Shown here: piece after piece, positions 17,131-27,725 of the stretch
How the letters are laid out: each line of letters begins with the position of its first letter
Position numbering within the stretch: position 1 is the stretch's first letter
NCBI GenBank assembly: GCA_023807065.1
Contig: JAJJLU010003474.1
Span: 1-64,000, forward strand
Source: Isotricha intestinalis
Taxonomy: Eukaryota; Ciliophora; Litostomatea; Vestibuliferida; Isotrichidae
Direction: 5' to 3'
DNA: 64,000 bases
Notes under the pieces: generated by a model
What the model was told of the DNA's origin: nothing
Seen by the model: only the letters and a program-made list of their open reading frames with translations
The model's database searches: none
Position numbers and translations under genes: made by a program

Positions 17131-18719
17131 ATGTTATATGAATCAATATTAAAAAGTAACCAAACAATGAAAACGAATTCCTCTTTATTAAATAGCAACA
17201 TAAACAATAAAGAAACATCAAATATTTCAACAGCAACACACAATAGAACATCATCAATGCCAATATCTAAAAAAACAATAAGATATAATAAATTAGATGA
17301 AGAAAATTCAATGAATGAAACAAACAAATTAAAATTAACATATAAAAATATAACAAGACAATCAATTCTTCTTCATAATTCAACATCAACAAATTATTCA
17401 AATTCAAGTAATAAATTATTTCATCCTCATAAAATTGCATTTGGAAAAATAGTTCCTGAAACAATTCCTCAAATAAACAGAAGAATATCATATGATAAAA
17501 ATATAAATGTAAAAAAAAAATTAAAACAATGCACAGGAATAAATGATAAAATGATAAATATTTTTAAAAAAGGAGTTCCAGAAAAAGAAATAGAAAAAAT
17601 AGAAGAAAAATTAAAAAATAAATTAATAAGTCCAATAACTTATCCAATAATTTCTCCAAAAAAAATAGTAAAAAATATTCTTCCAAAAGAATATAATTTT
17701 AAACAATCAAAAACACCTGATGAAGTATTAAGAAATGCATATTATCCTGTTGTTAGATATCAAAAAAAAATATTAAATAAACATATTAATGCTATTAATA
17801 AAGAAATTGGAGTTAGTTATTCAAGTTGGTTTAATTTAATTAAAAAAGAAAATTTCAGTGAAAAATTACAAACAACACAAGATTTAATTGAATTACAAAA
17901 AGACAAAAAATTAATAGAAATGATACATAAATTAATAAATAATAATTTTAAATTAAAAAAAGAAGTGAATAAAATAATAAATGAAAATAAAGAAAAAGAA
18001 GAATATGAAAGAAAGCAAAAAATATTAGCAAAATATAAATTAGTATTTATAAGAGCAGCAATTCATTTTAAAAGATTAGGAGTATCAATAAGAGAATTTT
18101 ATAAAATGAAAGTAAATTTAATAAAACCATTTTCAAATGAAGGAACATATAAATTAATATGTGCAATAAAAGATAAAGATATAGAAAATATAAATAAAAT
18201 GATAGATGAAAACTATTTCTTGCTATATGATTTTGATAATTTTAATCAAACACCTTTACATTGGGCAGCAAAGAGAAATGTTTATGAAATAATTAGTAAA
18301 ATTGTTTCTAAAGGAGGACATATTAATGCTATTGATCAAGCTGGAAGAACTCCTTTACATATTTCTTGTGAAAATTCTTGCTTTGAAGCTACTCAAATTT
18401 TACTTTATGAAGTTGCTAATCCACTTATTAAAGATAAAAGAGGATTATTACCTATTGATTTATGTAATGGAAAAAAATGGAAATTTATGTTACAAAGAGC
18501 TCAAGTTGTAAGTTTTATTTTTTTTTTTAATAGGTCTCTTTCTTAATTATTTTTTTTTTCTCCTACTTTTAATTGGCTTTTATTACTTAGTTACATTCAG
18601 TTAGAAAGGATATGGGAAAAATCGGGGATTTTGAAAAATCTGTTAAAAATGGAATGTATTATTTGTTTACTAATGAAATGAAAACTGGATTTGAAAATTT
18701 GACTAAATATATTTATTAA
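17131..18719 (+). CDS. Ankyrin-repeat protein, C-terminal intron
   Basis: Predicted 501 residues in two exons (17131-18507 and 18591-18719). Ankyrin repeats occupy about 375-450: NQTPLHWAAKRNVYEIISKI, then AGRTPLHISCENSCFEATQI, followed by a degenerate third repeat with LLPIDLCNGKKW. Before them is a Lys/Glu-rich helical stretch (about 250-320) and a basic, Asn/Ser-rich N terminus; the region around PVVRYQKKILNKHINAINKE may be a conserved family segment. Ankyrin repeats bind proteins; the partner is unknown. The last 42 residues come from a second exon reading LHSVRKDMGKIGDFEKSVKN, which looks coding (balanced composition) and ends at TAA. Without splicing the protein would end in a Phe-rich tail after the GTAAGT site. 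Confidence 0.75.
18508..18590 (+). other. 83-nt intron in the ankyrin gene
   Basis: It starts GTAAGT and ends TTACTTAG, is T-rich throughout, and keeps phase 0 into a protein-like 3' exon. It is much longer than the six other introns in this window (27-36 nt), so the exact 3' site is less certain. Confidence 0.65.
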
Positions 18720-18994
18720 GGCTTGCTTTATTTTTTTTTTATTATTTTTTTTTTATTTAGGTGAATTTTTGAAATAGGTTTTTTTCTAGACAATGAATTT
18801 AGTATTTTTTATTTTTTTAAAAGAAAAATTTATATTTAAAAAGAATATCATATATATTATAAATTCTATTCATTGCTATTTTTTTTTATTTATTTTTTCA
18901 TTTTTAATTCTATATCTTCTTATTTATTTTATTAGGTTATATATTTATTTTTTTATGGCTTTTTTGGGATTAAATTTTTAATTTTTTTAAGAAG
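18720..18994. other. T-rich spacer
   Basis: Between the ankyrin gene and the VHS-GAT gene. It contains a short open frame (18793-18981) coding almost only Phe, Leu, Ile and Tyr, which reflects base composition; no gene supported. Confidence 0.5.
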
Positions 18995-20575
18995 ATGAAT
19001 TGTCAAAATACGATTTCTAGTTTTTTAAAATTACTTAATAGTGATGGTTTAAATAAAAATGATTGGACTAATTTATTAAATAATATTCAAAAAGAAGATA
19101 ATATAAAAACTTTTATTGATAATGTTCAAACTGAATTAGATAAAAAAATAAATAATGAATTATTAATTGATATTATTGATTTTTTATTTGATTTTTCTTT
19201 TGAAAAAACCATTAATTTTATTTCAGAGGAAATTTTTTTAGAATCTTTTCTTTCTTTATTGAAAAAAGGAAATGAAGGTAATACTCAAATTCAAATTAAA
19301 ATAATATATTTAATTCAAAAATGGGCAATTAAAGATAATAGGAATAATTCTAATATTAAAATTAAATATGATTTTTTGAAAAATAATGGAATTGTTTTTC
19401 CTCAATGTGATTATAAAATGAAAACTTACGATAAATATATTGATAAAGATGAATTTACAAGAATTTTTATTGATAATGATAATAAGAATAGTAATTTAAA
19501 TAATAATAATGATAGAAATAATAATAATGATAATGAAAATAATATAGAGAATAATTATGAGAGTCAAGTTGATAATATTAATAAAAATAATTTGAAAACA
19601 ACAAATGAACTAAATTTAAATAAAACTATGATTAATAATGAAAATAACAATCAAGTTCAAGAAAATAATATTTATATAAACCAAAGAAATTTTAATTTTG
19701 AAAAAGGAAGTGATTTCAGAATTAATGTTGAAAATAATAATAATCTTTTTAAAAATTATATACAAATAAAGCCTTATGAAGAAGAAAAGAAAAATTCCAA
19801 AAACAATAAAAATGAAAATAATGATAATACTTTCTTAACTGGAGAAATTTTAAATCATCCAGAAAAAATAAAAAATATTTGGGAAATAAAAATAGATAAA
19901 TACAATAAATATATTGATGAAGGAAAATTATCAAATAATATAATAAAATTAAAAGAAGGAATAAATGAAATAATAGATAATTTATTACCAATGGAAAATT
20001 TAATAACAAAATTTACAATGTTAAATAATAATAAAGGTTCTGATGATATGATTAAAATAAAAAATGATATGGAACAAACTTTATATAGGTATAATAAATT
20101 AATGAAAAATAAAAAAGTAGAACCTTTTATTAGTGCTTTTAATGGTAATAAAAGAAAATATAATATAAATGAAAATTTAATTCTTCAAGAAGATAATAAT
20201 ATTTCTAATTATGATTATTCTATTAGTATTGAAAGGATTAAAAATAATTTAATTAATTTTGGAAGTAACATTAAAGAAAAAAGTATTGAAAGTTATGGTT
20301 ATATCAAAGAAAAATTTTATGGTGATAATAATAATAATAATTATGAACGTTATAATTATTATCTTAATAATAATAATATTTCTAAAAATGATAATTTTAA
20401 TAACAATCAAAATAATAATAATAATCAACAACACATTTCCAATTATAATGAAATAAATACAAATAATAATACTGATTATAATAATAATGAAGGTATTTTA
20501 GATTCAGTTAAATCAAAATTATATAAATTTGGAAATTCAATTTCTGATGTTTTTAAAAATTATAATTTTAAATAG
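18995..20575 (+). CDS. VHS-GAT protein, TOM1/GGA-like (ESCRT-0-type adaptor)
   Basis: A 526-residue protein. Residues about 5-150 form an all-helical VHS/ENTH-like domain (ISSFLKLLNSDGLNKNDWTN, later IKIIYLIQKWAIKD, the typical VHS helix with the Trp). An Asn-rich linker (about 155-265) leads to a helical block (about 285-390) resembling a GAT domain, ending YRYNKLMKNKKVEPFISAF. The C terminus is Asn-rich. VHS-GAT proteins such as TOM1 bind ubiquitinated cargo at endosomes and act in place of or beside ESCRT-0 in many protists. No FYVE domain or clathrin-box motif is obvious. Stop codon TAG. Confidence 0.7.
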   Translation: MNCQNTISSFLKLLNSDGLNKNDWTNLLNNIQKEDNIKTFIDNVQTELDKKINNELLIDIIDFLFDFSFEKTINFISEEIFLESFLSLLKKGNEGNTQIQIKIIYLIQKWAIKDNRNNSNIKIKYDFLKNNGIVFPQCDYKMKTYDKYIDKDEFTRIFIDNDNKNSNLNNNNDRNNNNDNENNIENNYESQVDNINKNNLKTTNELNLNKTMINNENNNQVQENNIYINQRNFNFEKGSDFRINVENNNNLFKNYIQIKPYEEEKKNSKNNKNENNDNTFLTGEILNHPEKIKNIWEIKIDKYNKYIDEGKLSNNIIKLKEGINEIIDNLLPMENLITKFTMLNNNKGSDDMIKIKNDMEQTLYRYNKLMKNKKVEPFISAFNGNKRKYNINENLILQEDNNISNYDYSISIERIKNNLINFGSNIKEKSIESYGYIKEKFYGDNNNNNYERYNYYLNNNNISKNDNFNNNQNNNNNQQHISNYNEINTNNNTDYNNNEGILDSVKSKLYKFGNSISDVFKNYNFK

Positions 20576-20671
20576 ATAATTATTATTATAATAATAAATT
20601 TAGAGAATATTGAAAAATTATTAAATCTAATTTTTTAATAATATTAATAATTATTATGTTTAAATTAAAAA

Positions 20672-22231
20672 ATGGAGGTTGAACTAAAATTTTTAAAAAT
20701 AATAGCAACAACTTCAAAAGGAATAATATATAAAGGAGATCTACATATGAATTTAATAGGAAATAATTTAAATATATCAATAAATTTATTTTCATCAGTC
20801 AACTCAAAAAAAAGTTTTAACTTTCAAATTCCAAATTCTATTTTAAAATTTGGTTTATTTCAAGGAAAAGTTTTTTTAGGAATAGGAAAAATAAATATAA
20901 CTAATGAAACAAAATGGATAACAATTAAATGTCAAAAATCATCAAAAGATAATCTTGAAATAAATTTAAATAAGCCTTCTGAAATAAAAATAAAAGTTAA
21001 ATGTAAAATCGTTAAAATTATAGAAAAAAATTCAATAACAAGTTATAATAAATATATTGTTAAAAGTTCTGAAGTAAAAAGAAAAATTAATAGATCAATG
21101 GATTTTAATGAAGATTCTTCTAAAAAAATCAATAATTATAATCATAAAAAAAATTTATCTATGAATAAAGTATCAAATATTTATAATAAAGAACAAATGA
21201 AATTATTTAATAAATCAGTTCAAAATTCAATTGAAAATGATTCTATGTTAATTAATGATATCATAACTTTATCAAATGATTCTAATAATGAATATAGTTA
21301 TATTCAATTAAATAACACTAAAAGATTTATTTTTCAAAATGAAATTGAACAATTAGAAAAAAATCTTAAATTAAATTATTCTGAAGATAAAGAAATTGAA
21401 AGCTCTTTTAAAAATTTAAATTTTGAATTTTATTTTGAAAAATTTATTTCTTTGAAAAATAAATGTCAAATTCCGAATTTTAAAAGAATTAAAACTAATA
21501 ATAATATTGAATATAAGGAATTTATAAAGAAAATATTTAAATTGTTTAAATTATATTATTTTATGTGGATTGAATTAAATAAACAAAATAAATTATTTAC
21601 TAATTATATAAAGAATTATTCTGATAAAATAGTGCAATTAAAAAAAAAAAAATGCAAATTAGGAATAATAAGAGAAAAAGAAAGATTATCTGATGAATTA
21701 ATTTTTATGGAATATGGTTATAGTGATTATAATCATAAAATTAATAATTTAAATCAAGAAATGAATATTTGGCAAAATTTATGTGATAATTTATCAAAAG
21801 ATAATAATTTCAAAAAAAGAAAAAATTTCCTAAATGAACGTTTAAAATATTTATTTAAATTCAAAAATAAATCTTTTGATTTGTTAAATCAAAAACAAAA
21901 AGATTTTATTTTAAAATTAATTAGAAAACATTTAGGAAATAATATTTTGAAATTAACATCATTAATGGTAAATAAAAATAATAATTTTACTTCAAAAGAA
22001 AATAAATCATTTTCATCAGAAAAAAAAACAGTAAATAATGAAATGGATAAAAATAATATAAATAATTCAGATATAAAAGTTAAGAAAAATCAACCAATTA
22101 AAAATCATAAAAATTCTAGTTTACCAAAATATTCTTTAAATAATATCCAAGAGAAAAAAAAATTTCCAATATCAAAACAAATAAAAAAAAATAAAATTAA
22201 ACCTTTTCAAATGATAGAAACAAATAAATAA
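20672..22231 (+). CDS. Unknown protein with beta-rich N-terminal domain and coiled coil
   Basis: A 519-residue protein I do not recognise. Residues 1-120 are predicted beta-rich (VELKFLKIIATTSKGIIYKG ... KWITIKCQ ... EIKIKVKCKI), similar in layout to an N-terminal C2-like domain of some coiled-coil proteins, but no specific family matches. Residues about 215-420 are helical and Lys/Glu-rich, with a Tyr/Phe-rich patch (LFKLYYFMWIELNK) and several conserved-looking Trp/Tyr. The last 100 residues are basic and low complexity. No signal peptide. It lies in tandem with the upstream VHS-GAT gene, 96 bases away. Confidence 0.65.
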   Translation: MEVELKFLKIIATTSKGIIYKGDLHMNLIGNNLNISINLFSSVNSKKSFNFQIPNSILKFGLFQGKVFLGIGKINITNETKWITIKCQKSSKDNLEINLNKPSEIKIKVKCKIVKIIEKNSITSYNKYIVKSSEVKRKINRSMDFNEDSSKKINNYNHKKNLSMNKVSNIYNKEQMKLFNKSVQNSIENDSMLINDIITLSNDSNNEYSYIQLNNTKRFIFQNEIEQLEKNLKLNYSEDKEIESSFKNLNFEFYFEKFISLKNKCQIPNFKRIKTNNNIEYKEFIKKIFKLFKLYYFMWIELNKQNKLFTNYIKNYSDKIVQLKKKKCKLGIIREKERLSDELIFMEYGYSDYNHKINNLNQEMNIWQNLCDNLSKDNNFKKRKNFLNERLKYLFKFKNKSFDLLNQKQKDFILKLIRKHLGNNILKLTSLMVNKNNNFTSKENKSFSSEKKTVNNEMDKNNINNSDIKVKKNQPIKNHKNSSLPKYSLNNIQEKKKFPISKQIKKNKIKPFQMIETNK

Positions 22232-22436
22232 AAAATTTATAAATAATAACAATAATAAATAGAATTAAATATAAAATTTATTTTATTATTATTACATAAA
22301 AAAAAAGAGAAACTTTATTTGAAAATAAAATATAACAACATTCAAATAAACATTATTTTAATTAATTAAAATAAAATAATTCAAATTATAATAATTTAAA
22401 ACACCATAAAACCTTTTTTTTAAAAAAAAAAGAAAG

Positions 22437-23201
22437 ATGGAATTGGAATCATTAGAAAATTTTCATGAACATTCCCTACTAAAAGTAAAAGCAATAAAAG
22501 ATTTCAAATGTACAATATGTAAAACAGAATGTAAATTATCGGATGATTTAATATATTATTTTTGTTTTCAATGTGATTTATATATATGTCAACCATGTTT
22601 AAAAGTATTAAATTTGATAAAACAAAATTTTGATTTTCATTCTTGTCAATTAATATTAACTAAACGAAGTTATAAATGTGATATTTGTAAAAGTAAAAAT
22701 AAAAAAAGTTTCTCAATGTGTTGTGATAAACATGATATTGATATTTGTTTTATTTGCTTTTTTAAATATATTCCCCATGAATATATTATTCATGAACATT
22801 GTTTAAAAAAAGAAAATAATATTAATTTAAAATGTACTTTTTGTAAAGAAGCAAAAAATGATGATTTTTATCTTTGTGATAAATGTAATTTAAACATTTG
22901 TTCTAATTGTAACAATAATTTTGCTTGTTTTCAAAATTTGAAAAATCAATCTTTTTATTTTTATTTGACAAAAAAAAATAATTTAATTAAAGAAAATAAT
23001 AAATTAAATCAAGAAATTGAATTTTTTAAAAAAACAGGATATTCTGATGAATTAATGAAAAATTACAATGAAATCACAGAAAACAATTTAAAATTAAATA
23101 AAGAAAATAAAGAATTAAAAATAAGAATAAAAAACTTAGAAAATAATATAAGGGAATTAAATACTAATTATTCACTTTTGGTTGCAAAAATAAAGAAATG
23201 A
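22437..23201 (+). CDS. Multi-finger C1/DC1-like zinc protein with coiled coil
   Basis: A 254-residue protein. Residues about 20-175 hold at least three Cys/His modules of the C1/DC1 kind: CTICKTEC ... CFQCDLYICQPC, then CDICKSK ... CCDKHDIDICFICF with His residues, then CTFCKEA ... CDKCNLNICSNC. Such fingers bind proteins or lipids and are often expanded in ciliates and plants. Residues about 185-250 form a coiled coil rich in Lys, Glu and Asn that probably dimerises. No enzyme domain. The gene ends at TGA, one of three genes here using that stop. Confidence 0.68.
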   Translation: MELESLENFHEHSLLKVKAIKDFKCTICKTECKLSDDLIYYFCFQCDLYICQPCLKVLNLIKQNFDFHSCQLILTKRSYKCDICKSKNKKSFSMCCDKHDIDICFICFFKYIPHEYIIHEHCLKKENNINLKCTFCKEAKNDDFYLCDKCNLNICSNCNNNFACFQNLKNQSFYFYLTKKNNLIKENNKLNQEIEFFKKTGYSDELMKNYNEITENNLKLNKENKELKIRIKNLENNIRELNTNYSLLVAKIKK

Positions 23202-23902
23202 AAGAGATTCAGTAAAATTTAAAATGAAAAATTGAAAATTTACATAACATTATTAATAAACATAAAACAGAAAAAAAGGAGTAATCAGAAAATTTAAAAT
23301 ATATAAAAAAAATATTCAAAGGAAGAATATATAAAATATGAGAAGGAAAAATTTATTTACTTTTTAAACAATTTAAGTTAATATGAAAATAAATATTTGT
23401 TTTTTTTTATTGTTTAAGAAAAGAAAATATAATTTAGATTATATAAAAAATATATTTAATTTAGATAATTTATAAAATCTAAATGATTTGTAATATTTGG
23501 TAGAAATGACAATAAAAAGATCCCTAAAATTTAAATATTCATATTTATTCTATTATCTACTTCAGAAGTTATTTTTTTAGGAAAATCCCCAGTTAATATA
23601 AAATTTATTTATATGAAGATTTACAATATTCTTTTATATCAATTAATAAAAAACAAAAAAATTGTAAATAATATTTATATTAATATTAAAGAAAATTATT
23701 GAATGTAAATGATAAAAAAATTTAACTAAAGAGTATAATTTTAATAATTGAATAATATATTAAATTTCTACACTTGAACAGAACTATATAATTCAAGAAA
23801 ATTAAATTTATAAAGATTATTATTTTATTTTGAATTTCTTTTTCCTTCAAAAAAATCTATTTTTACTATTATAAAATCTAATTATATATTAACAAAAAAA
23901 TA
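23202..23902. other. 700-bp spacer, no gene seen
   Basis: AT-rich, stop-riddled in all frames. Short hydrophobic or Lys-rich blocks occur (for example around 23540-23680) but none matches a family. It may include old gene remains that I cannot identify. Confidence 0.4.
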
Positions 23903-26614
23903 TTATAAATTTAAAGGCCTGTTTATTTTTTCTAAAGAATTACTTTTTCTATTTATATAAAAAATACCATTATTTAAATTAATAGTAGTTTTATTTGATA
24001 TAAAATTATTTGAATTACAGTAATTTCTTTTTCTATAAAAAGAACGTGCAAAAAATTTATTTTTTTTCATTTGACTATTATTAGAGAGTTTGATTCTTGT
24101 TAATTTTTTCTTATTGATTGAAGATTGTTTATTCTTATTATAATAATCATAAATATTATTATTATTAATATTATTATCATTATTATTATGCTCTTTATCA
24201 AAAAGAAATTTTTTTAAACATGGTAACATCATACTTTCAGATCTTATTAGTTTCTTTTTTTTATCAAAAATATTTTCATTATTAAAAGTTTTTGGCATTT
24301 TTATTCTTATTGTTTTATGTTTATGTTGTCTCAAACAATCAAATTGAATTTTTTTTTTTTTTTTTTTTTCTTTTTCTTTTTTTAAATATTCATAATATTT
24401 TGCTTGTAATTCAATATCATAAGTTAAATTATTTTCATTTTTTCCTCCGATTGTTCTTTTAAAAAATGAAGAATTTAAATTTCTTAAATCATCAATTCTT
24501 AAAAAAATATTGTTTTTATCTTTATTATTCCATTTACTTAAAGAAAGTATATTTTTTTTTTTTATTTTTGATTTTTCAATGATATCATCATTATCATCTT
24601 CAAAATCAATTTCCATATTATCATCTAAATAAGGATAAGATTGAGTAAAATTTTCTGTTATATTTTTTGTTTTATTTTGAATTTTTATTGTTTTTCTATT
24701 TTTATTTTCATTATTTTTATTTCGACTCTTATTCATCTTTTCAACTAATTCATTTTCATATTTTCTAATAAACGAATTTAACTTATAATAATTTTTTTCA
24801 ATAAAATATTGTTTGGTTTCTAAATCAGTACTTAATTCTTTTTGTTTATTATAATTATATTTCCTAAAATTATTTTTTTTTTTTATAAATTGAATAAAAT
24901 TTTGAAACATTTCATTTTCAGTAATATTATCTTTTGGAATAATTGAATTTTTCTGAGAATTATTTTTCTTTAAAAAATTTACTTTTATTTTATTATTTTC
25001 TTTCACAAAATCTTTTTCAGTTAAATTAGAAATATCATTTATTAATTTTCTATTTGATAAAATACTTTTTTTTCTTAAATTAATAATATTAATTGGGGGT
25101 TGAGAAATTGAATGAGTATTTATTCCAAAAGAAAAAGATGAAAGAATAATAAAAGCAAATGAATTTGAAAATTGAAAAAAAAAATGACACAATTTTTTTA
25201 AACAATCATTTAAATTTTGATTATCTAAATTAATTGAAAAATCTTTTTCTATTTTTATAAATTTTGTAACATCATTTGAAATAACAGAATTAATTCTTTG
25301 AATATTTTTTGATAAATTTTTTATTTGATTTAATAAGAAATTTGATATTAAATTTAATGTTATATTTTTTTTTTTTATTATTTCCTTTATTTTATCTTGT
25401 TCTTTTTTTGATAATAATATAAATCTTTTTGTTTTTTTATTTTCTTCTAAATTATCCCATTCATTATTATTTTCTTTAAGAAATATATTATTTTTAATCT
25501 CAATTAATTGTTTATCTAATTTTGAATATTCTATATTTAAATCTAAAATTTCACTATTTATGTAATAAAATTTTTGATGAAATTGATATATTTTTTCACA
25601 GTGATTATTATAATTTACAATCAAATTTTCTAATTTTTTTATTTTTAAAGAATAAAATATTTTATCTAATTTAAATTTAAGATGAAGATATTCTTTCATT
25701 GTTGTTTTATTATCATAAAAAAGTCTTTTATTATAATCTTTTATATTAATAATATATTCTTTAATTTTATTGGTTTTGTTGCTTAATTGTTTTAAATATT
25801 TTTTATATTCATCTTCTTCATCATTTAAATTTTTTATATCATCATTTAAATTTTTTATCTTTTCAATTTTATCAAACAATTCTTTTTTTTGTTCAATTTT
25901 TTTTTTTTGGTAAATATATTTAATTCTATTCAATTTTTTTTTTTCAGTTTTTAATTGAAAAATAGCATGATTTTGAATTATATGATATTGGGAAAATTGA
26001 CTAGATATTGTTTCTTCATATTTTAATTCATTTTGAATTCTATTAATAATTTTTATGTTTGAATCATTTAATCTTTTTTTCATATGTTTATAAACAATTA
26101 AATCATTTTCTTTAATTTTAATTTTTTCTTTTAAAAGATCAATAAATTTATCATAAGAATCAATTGAATCAACATAAATTGTATAATTATTAACTATTAA
26201 ATTATTGGTATTTACTATAAATTCTCTTATTTCATTTTTCTTTTTTTTAATTAAATTTAAATTGTCATTATATATTTTCTTCTTTTTATTAATTTCTTTT
26301 AAATAAAAATCTTCAATTTTATCCATATTTGCATATTTAATATTCTTTTCAACTAAAAATGTAAAATAATCATATTTTATTTCTTCATTTAAATCTATTT
26401 TCTTTTTTTTATATATATTTCTAGATTGTTCTTTTTCTTTTTTTATAGTTTTTTTTTCTTTTTTTTCTTTTTTTTGTTCTTTTGTTTTTATTTTTTCTGT
26501 ATTATTTTTTATTTGATTTAATTCCATTTTATTTCTTTCATTCTTATTTTCTTCTCTATTTTTTTTCTTTTCTATTATATTTATATTAGTCAAATAAAAA
26601 GACATTTTATTCAT
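23903..26614 (-). CDS. Large coiled-coil protein, unknown function
   Basis: A 903-residue, Lys/Asn/Glu-rich protein dominated by predicted coiled coil from about residue 90 to 430 (long runs such as KKKNEIREFIVNTNNLIVNN and KLDKIFYSLKIKKLENLI). A more hydrophobic patch around 490-520 (FQFSNSFAFIILSSFSFG) and basic, low-complexity segments follow. A run of seven Lys is encoded by a 21-base homopolymer (24349-24369). It could be a cytoskeletal or basal-body coiled-coil protein, but no motif identifies it. No signal peptide. Confidence 0.65.
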   Translation of the reverse strand: MNKMSFYLTNINIIEKKKNREENKNERNKMELNQIKNNTEKIKTKEQKKEKKEKKTIKKEKEQSRNIYKKKKIDLNEEIKYDYFTFLVEKNIKYANMDKIEDFYLKEINKKKKIYNDNLNLIKKKKNEIREFIVNTNNLIVNNYTIYVDSIDSYDKFIDLLKEKIKIKENDLIVYKHMKKRLNDSNIKIINRIQNELKYEETISSQFSQYHIIQNHAIFQLKTEKKKLNRIKYIYQKKKIEQKKELFDKIEKIKNLNDDIKNLNDEEDEYKKYLKQLSNKTNKIKEYIINIKDYNKRLFYDNKTTMKEYLHLKFKLDKIFYSLKIKKLENLIVNYNNHCEKIYQFHQKFYYINSEILDLNIEYSKLDKQLIEIKNNIFLKENNNEWDNLEENKKTKRFILLSKKEQDKIKEIIKKKNITLNLISNFLLNQIKNLSKNIQRINSVISNDVTKFIKIEKDFSINLDNQNLNDCLKKLCHFFFQFSNSFAFIILSSFSFGINTHSISQPPINIINLRKKSILSNRKLINDISNLTEKDFVKENNKIKVNFLKKNNSQKNSIIPKDNITENEMFQNFIQFIKKKNNFRKYNYNKQKELSTDLETKQYFIEKNYYKLNSFIRKYENELVEKMNKSRNKNNENKNRKTIKIQNKTKNITENFTQSYPYLDDNMEIDFEDDNDDIIEKSKIKKKNILSLSKWNNKDKNNIFLRIDDLRNLNSSFFKRTIGGKNENNLTYDIELQAKYYEYLKKEKEKKKKKKIQFDCLRQHKHKTIRIKMPKTFNNENIFDKKKKLIRSESMMLPCLKKFLFDKEHNNNDNNINNNNIYDYYNKNKQSSINKKKLTRIKLSNNSQMKKNKFFARSFYRKRNYCNSNNFISNKTTINLNNGIFYINRKSNSLEKINRPLNL
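24349..24369. repeat. 21-base T homopolymer inside a gene
   Basis: A T run on the plus strand encodes consecutive Lys on the minus strand within the coiled-coil gene. It keeps the frame at this length. Such runs are prone to polymerase slippage and sequencing length errors. Confidence 0.85.
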
Positions 26615-26767
26615 TTTTGTTCAAATAAATTAATTTTAAACCCATAATTCATAATAATAAAATTAAAATAAAACTACTACAGTTATTTATTTATTTTTCA
26701 TATAAAATTATTAAACATATCTTTATTATTTTTAATATTTCTAAAATTAAAAAATTGAAACATTAAT

Positions 26768-27577
26768 TTATTCATTTTCTTTTTTTTCTTCTTCACTATT
26801 AACATTAGTAGAATAAGAATTATTACTAATTTTTTCATTAGAATTAATTTTATTTTCCAAATCCAAATTTTTAATATTTTCACAACAATTAGATTCACTT
26901 AATTTTTTCATTGCATTTTTAACTTTTTCTTCATTTTGATTGCTTAAAATAATTTGTTTATTATTATTATCCAAATCTTTTTCATTCTTATTATCTTTAA
27001 TTTCATTTAATTTATCAACAATATAACCAATTAAAAAATCCATAGTTTCATTAACATTAATATTCATTTTAACACTTGTTCTAAAGCATTTAATAAAATT
27101 ATTCTTATTAGCAAAATTAATAAGACTTTTATCATCTTTAACTTCATTTTTATCAACTAAATCAATTTTATTTTGAACTAAAACACAAGGTAAAAAAGTA
27201 TTATCTTTAAATCTAGTATTCTCATCAATTGCTTTTTTCCATTTTAAAGTTCTATTTAAAAAATAAATTTATATAATTTACTCATCTAAAGATCTTTTAT
27301 CAGTTATATCTGAAAATATTATACATCCATGAGCATTTTTAGATAATATTTTTGTCATTCCAATATATCTATCTTGTCCCCCAATATCCCATATTTGAGT
27401 TTTATAATTATATCCTTTATATTCTTTCATTTTAAAATTAAAATCTGTGTTTATTGTTGCTTTATATTCATCTGGAAATTCATTTTTTAACCACATTCTA
27501 CAAAATGATGTTTTTCCTGTATTATATTTTCCTACTATTATTATTTTTAGATCTAATTTTGATTTTTGTTTTAACAT
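26768..27577 (-). CDS. Rab32-like small GTPase, one 30-nt intron, no prenyl motif
   Basis: Two exons (27577-27282 and 27251-26768) give 259 residues. All G boxes are present: GKYNTGKTS (P-loop), an effector segment with a Thr in YKATINTDFNF, WDIGGQDRY, NKID, and TSVK. The switch-II block continues IGMTKILSKNAHG, and TLKWKKAIDEN follows, as in Rab32/Rab38/Rab29, which act on lysosome-related organelles and mitochondria-associated membranes. Differences: the WDIAGQER motif reads WDIGGQDR, and the C terminus ends in an acidic Glu/Asn-rich tail with no terminal Cys; the only Cys pair is internal (SNCCEN, about residue 214). So normal double prenylation is not possible unless another exon exists. 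The Gln needed for GTP hydrolysis is kept. Confidence 0.82.
27252..27281 (-). other. 30-nt intron in Rab32-like gene
   Basis: GT-AG on the minus strand (GTAAAT ... AAATAG). Splicing joins SLDE to TLKWKKA, restoring the helix that follows switch II in Rab32-type GTPases. Confidence 0.92.
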
Positions 27578-27725
27578 TTTTTTTTATTTTTTTTAAATGA
27601 TGTTATTTATTCTTTTTATATATTTGTTATATATATAAATTTTTCAATTAATTTAAATTTTTTTCAAATAAATCACTTTTTTTGAATTTATTAAAATATT
27701 TTTATTATTTTTTATAAAGTAAATA

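Noticed and set aside
18793..18981. Short plus-strand open frame rich in Phe, Leu, Ile and Tyr
   Set aside because: Composition mirrors T-rich spacer DNA; no signal peptide logic, no conserved residue, no leader typical of genes here.
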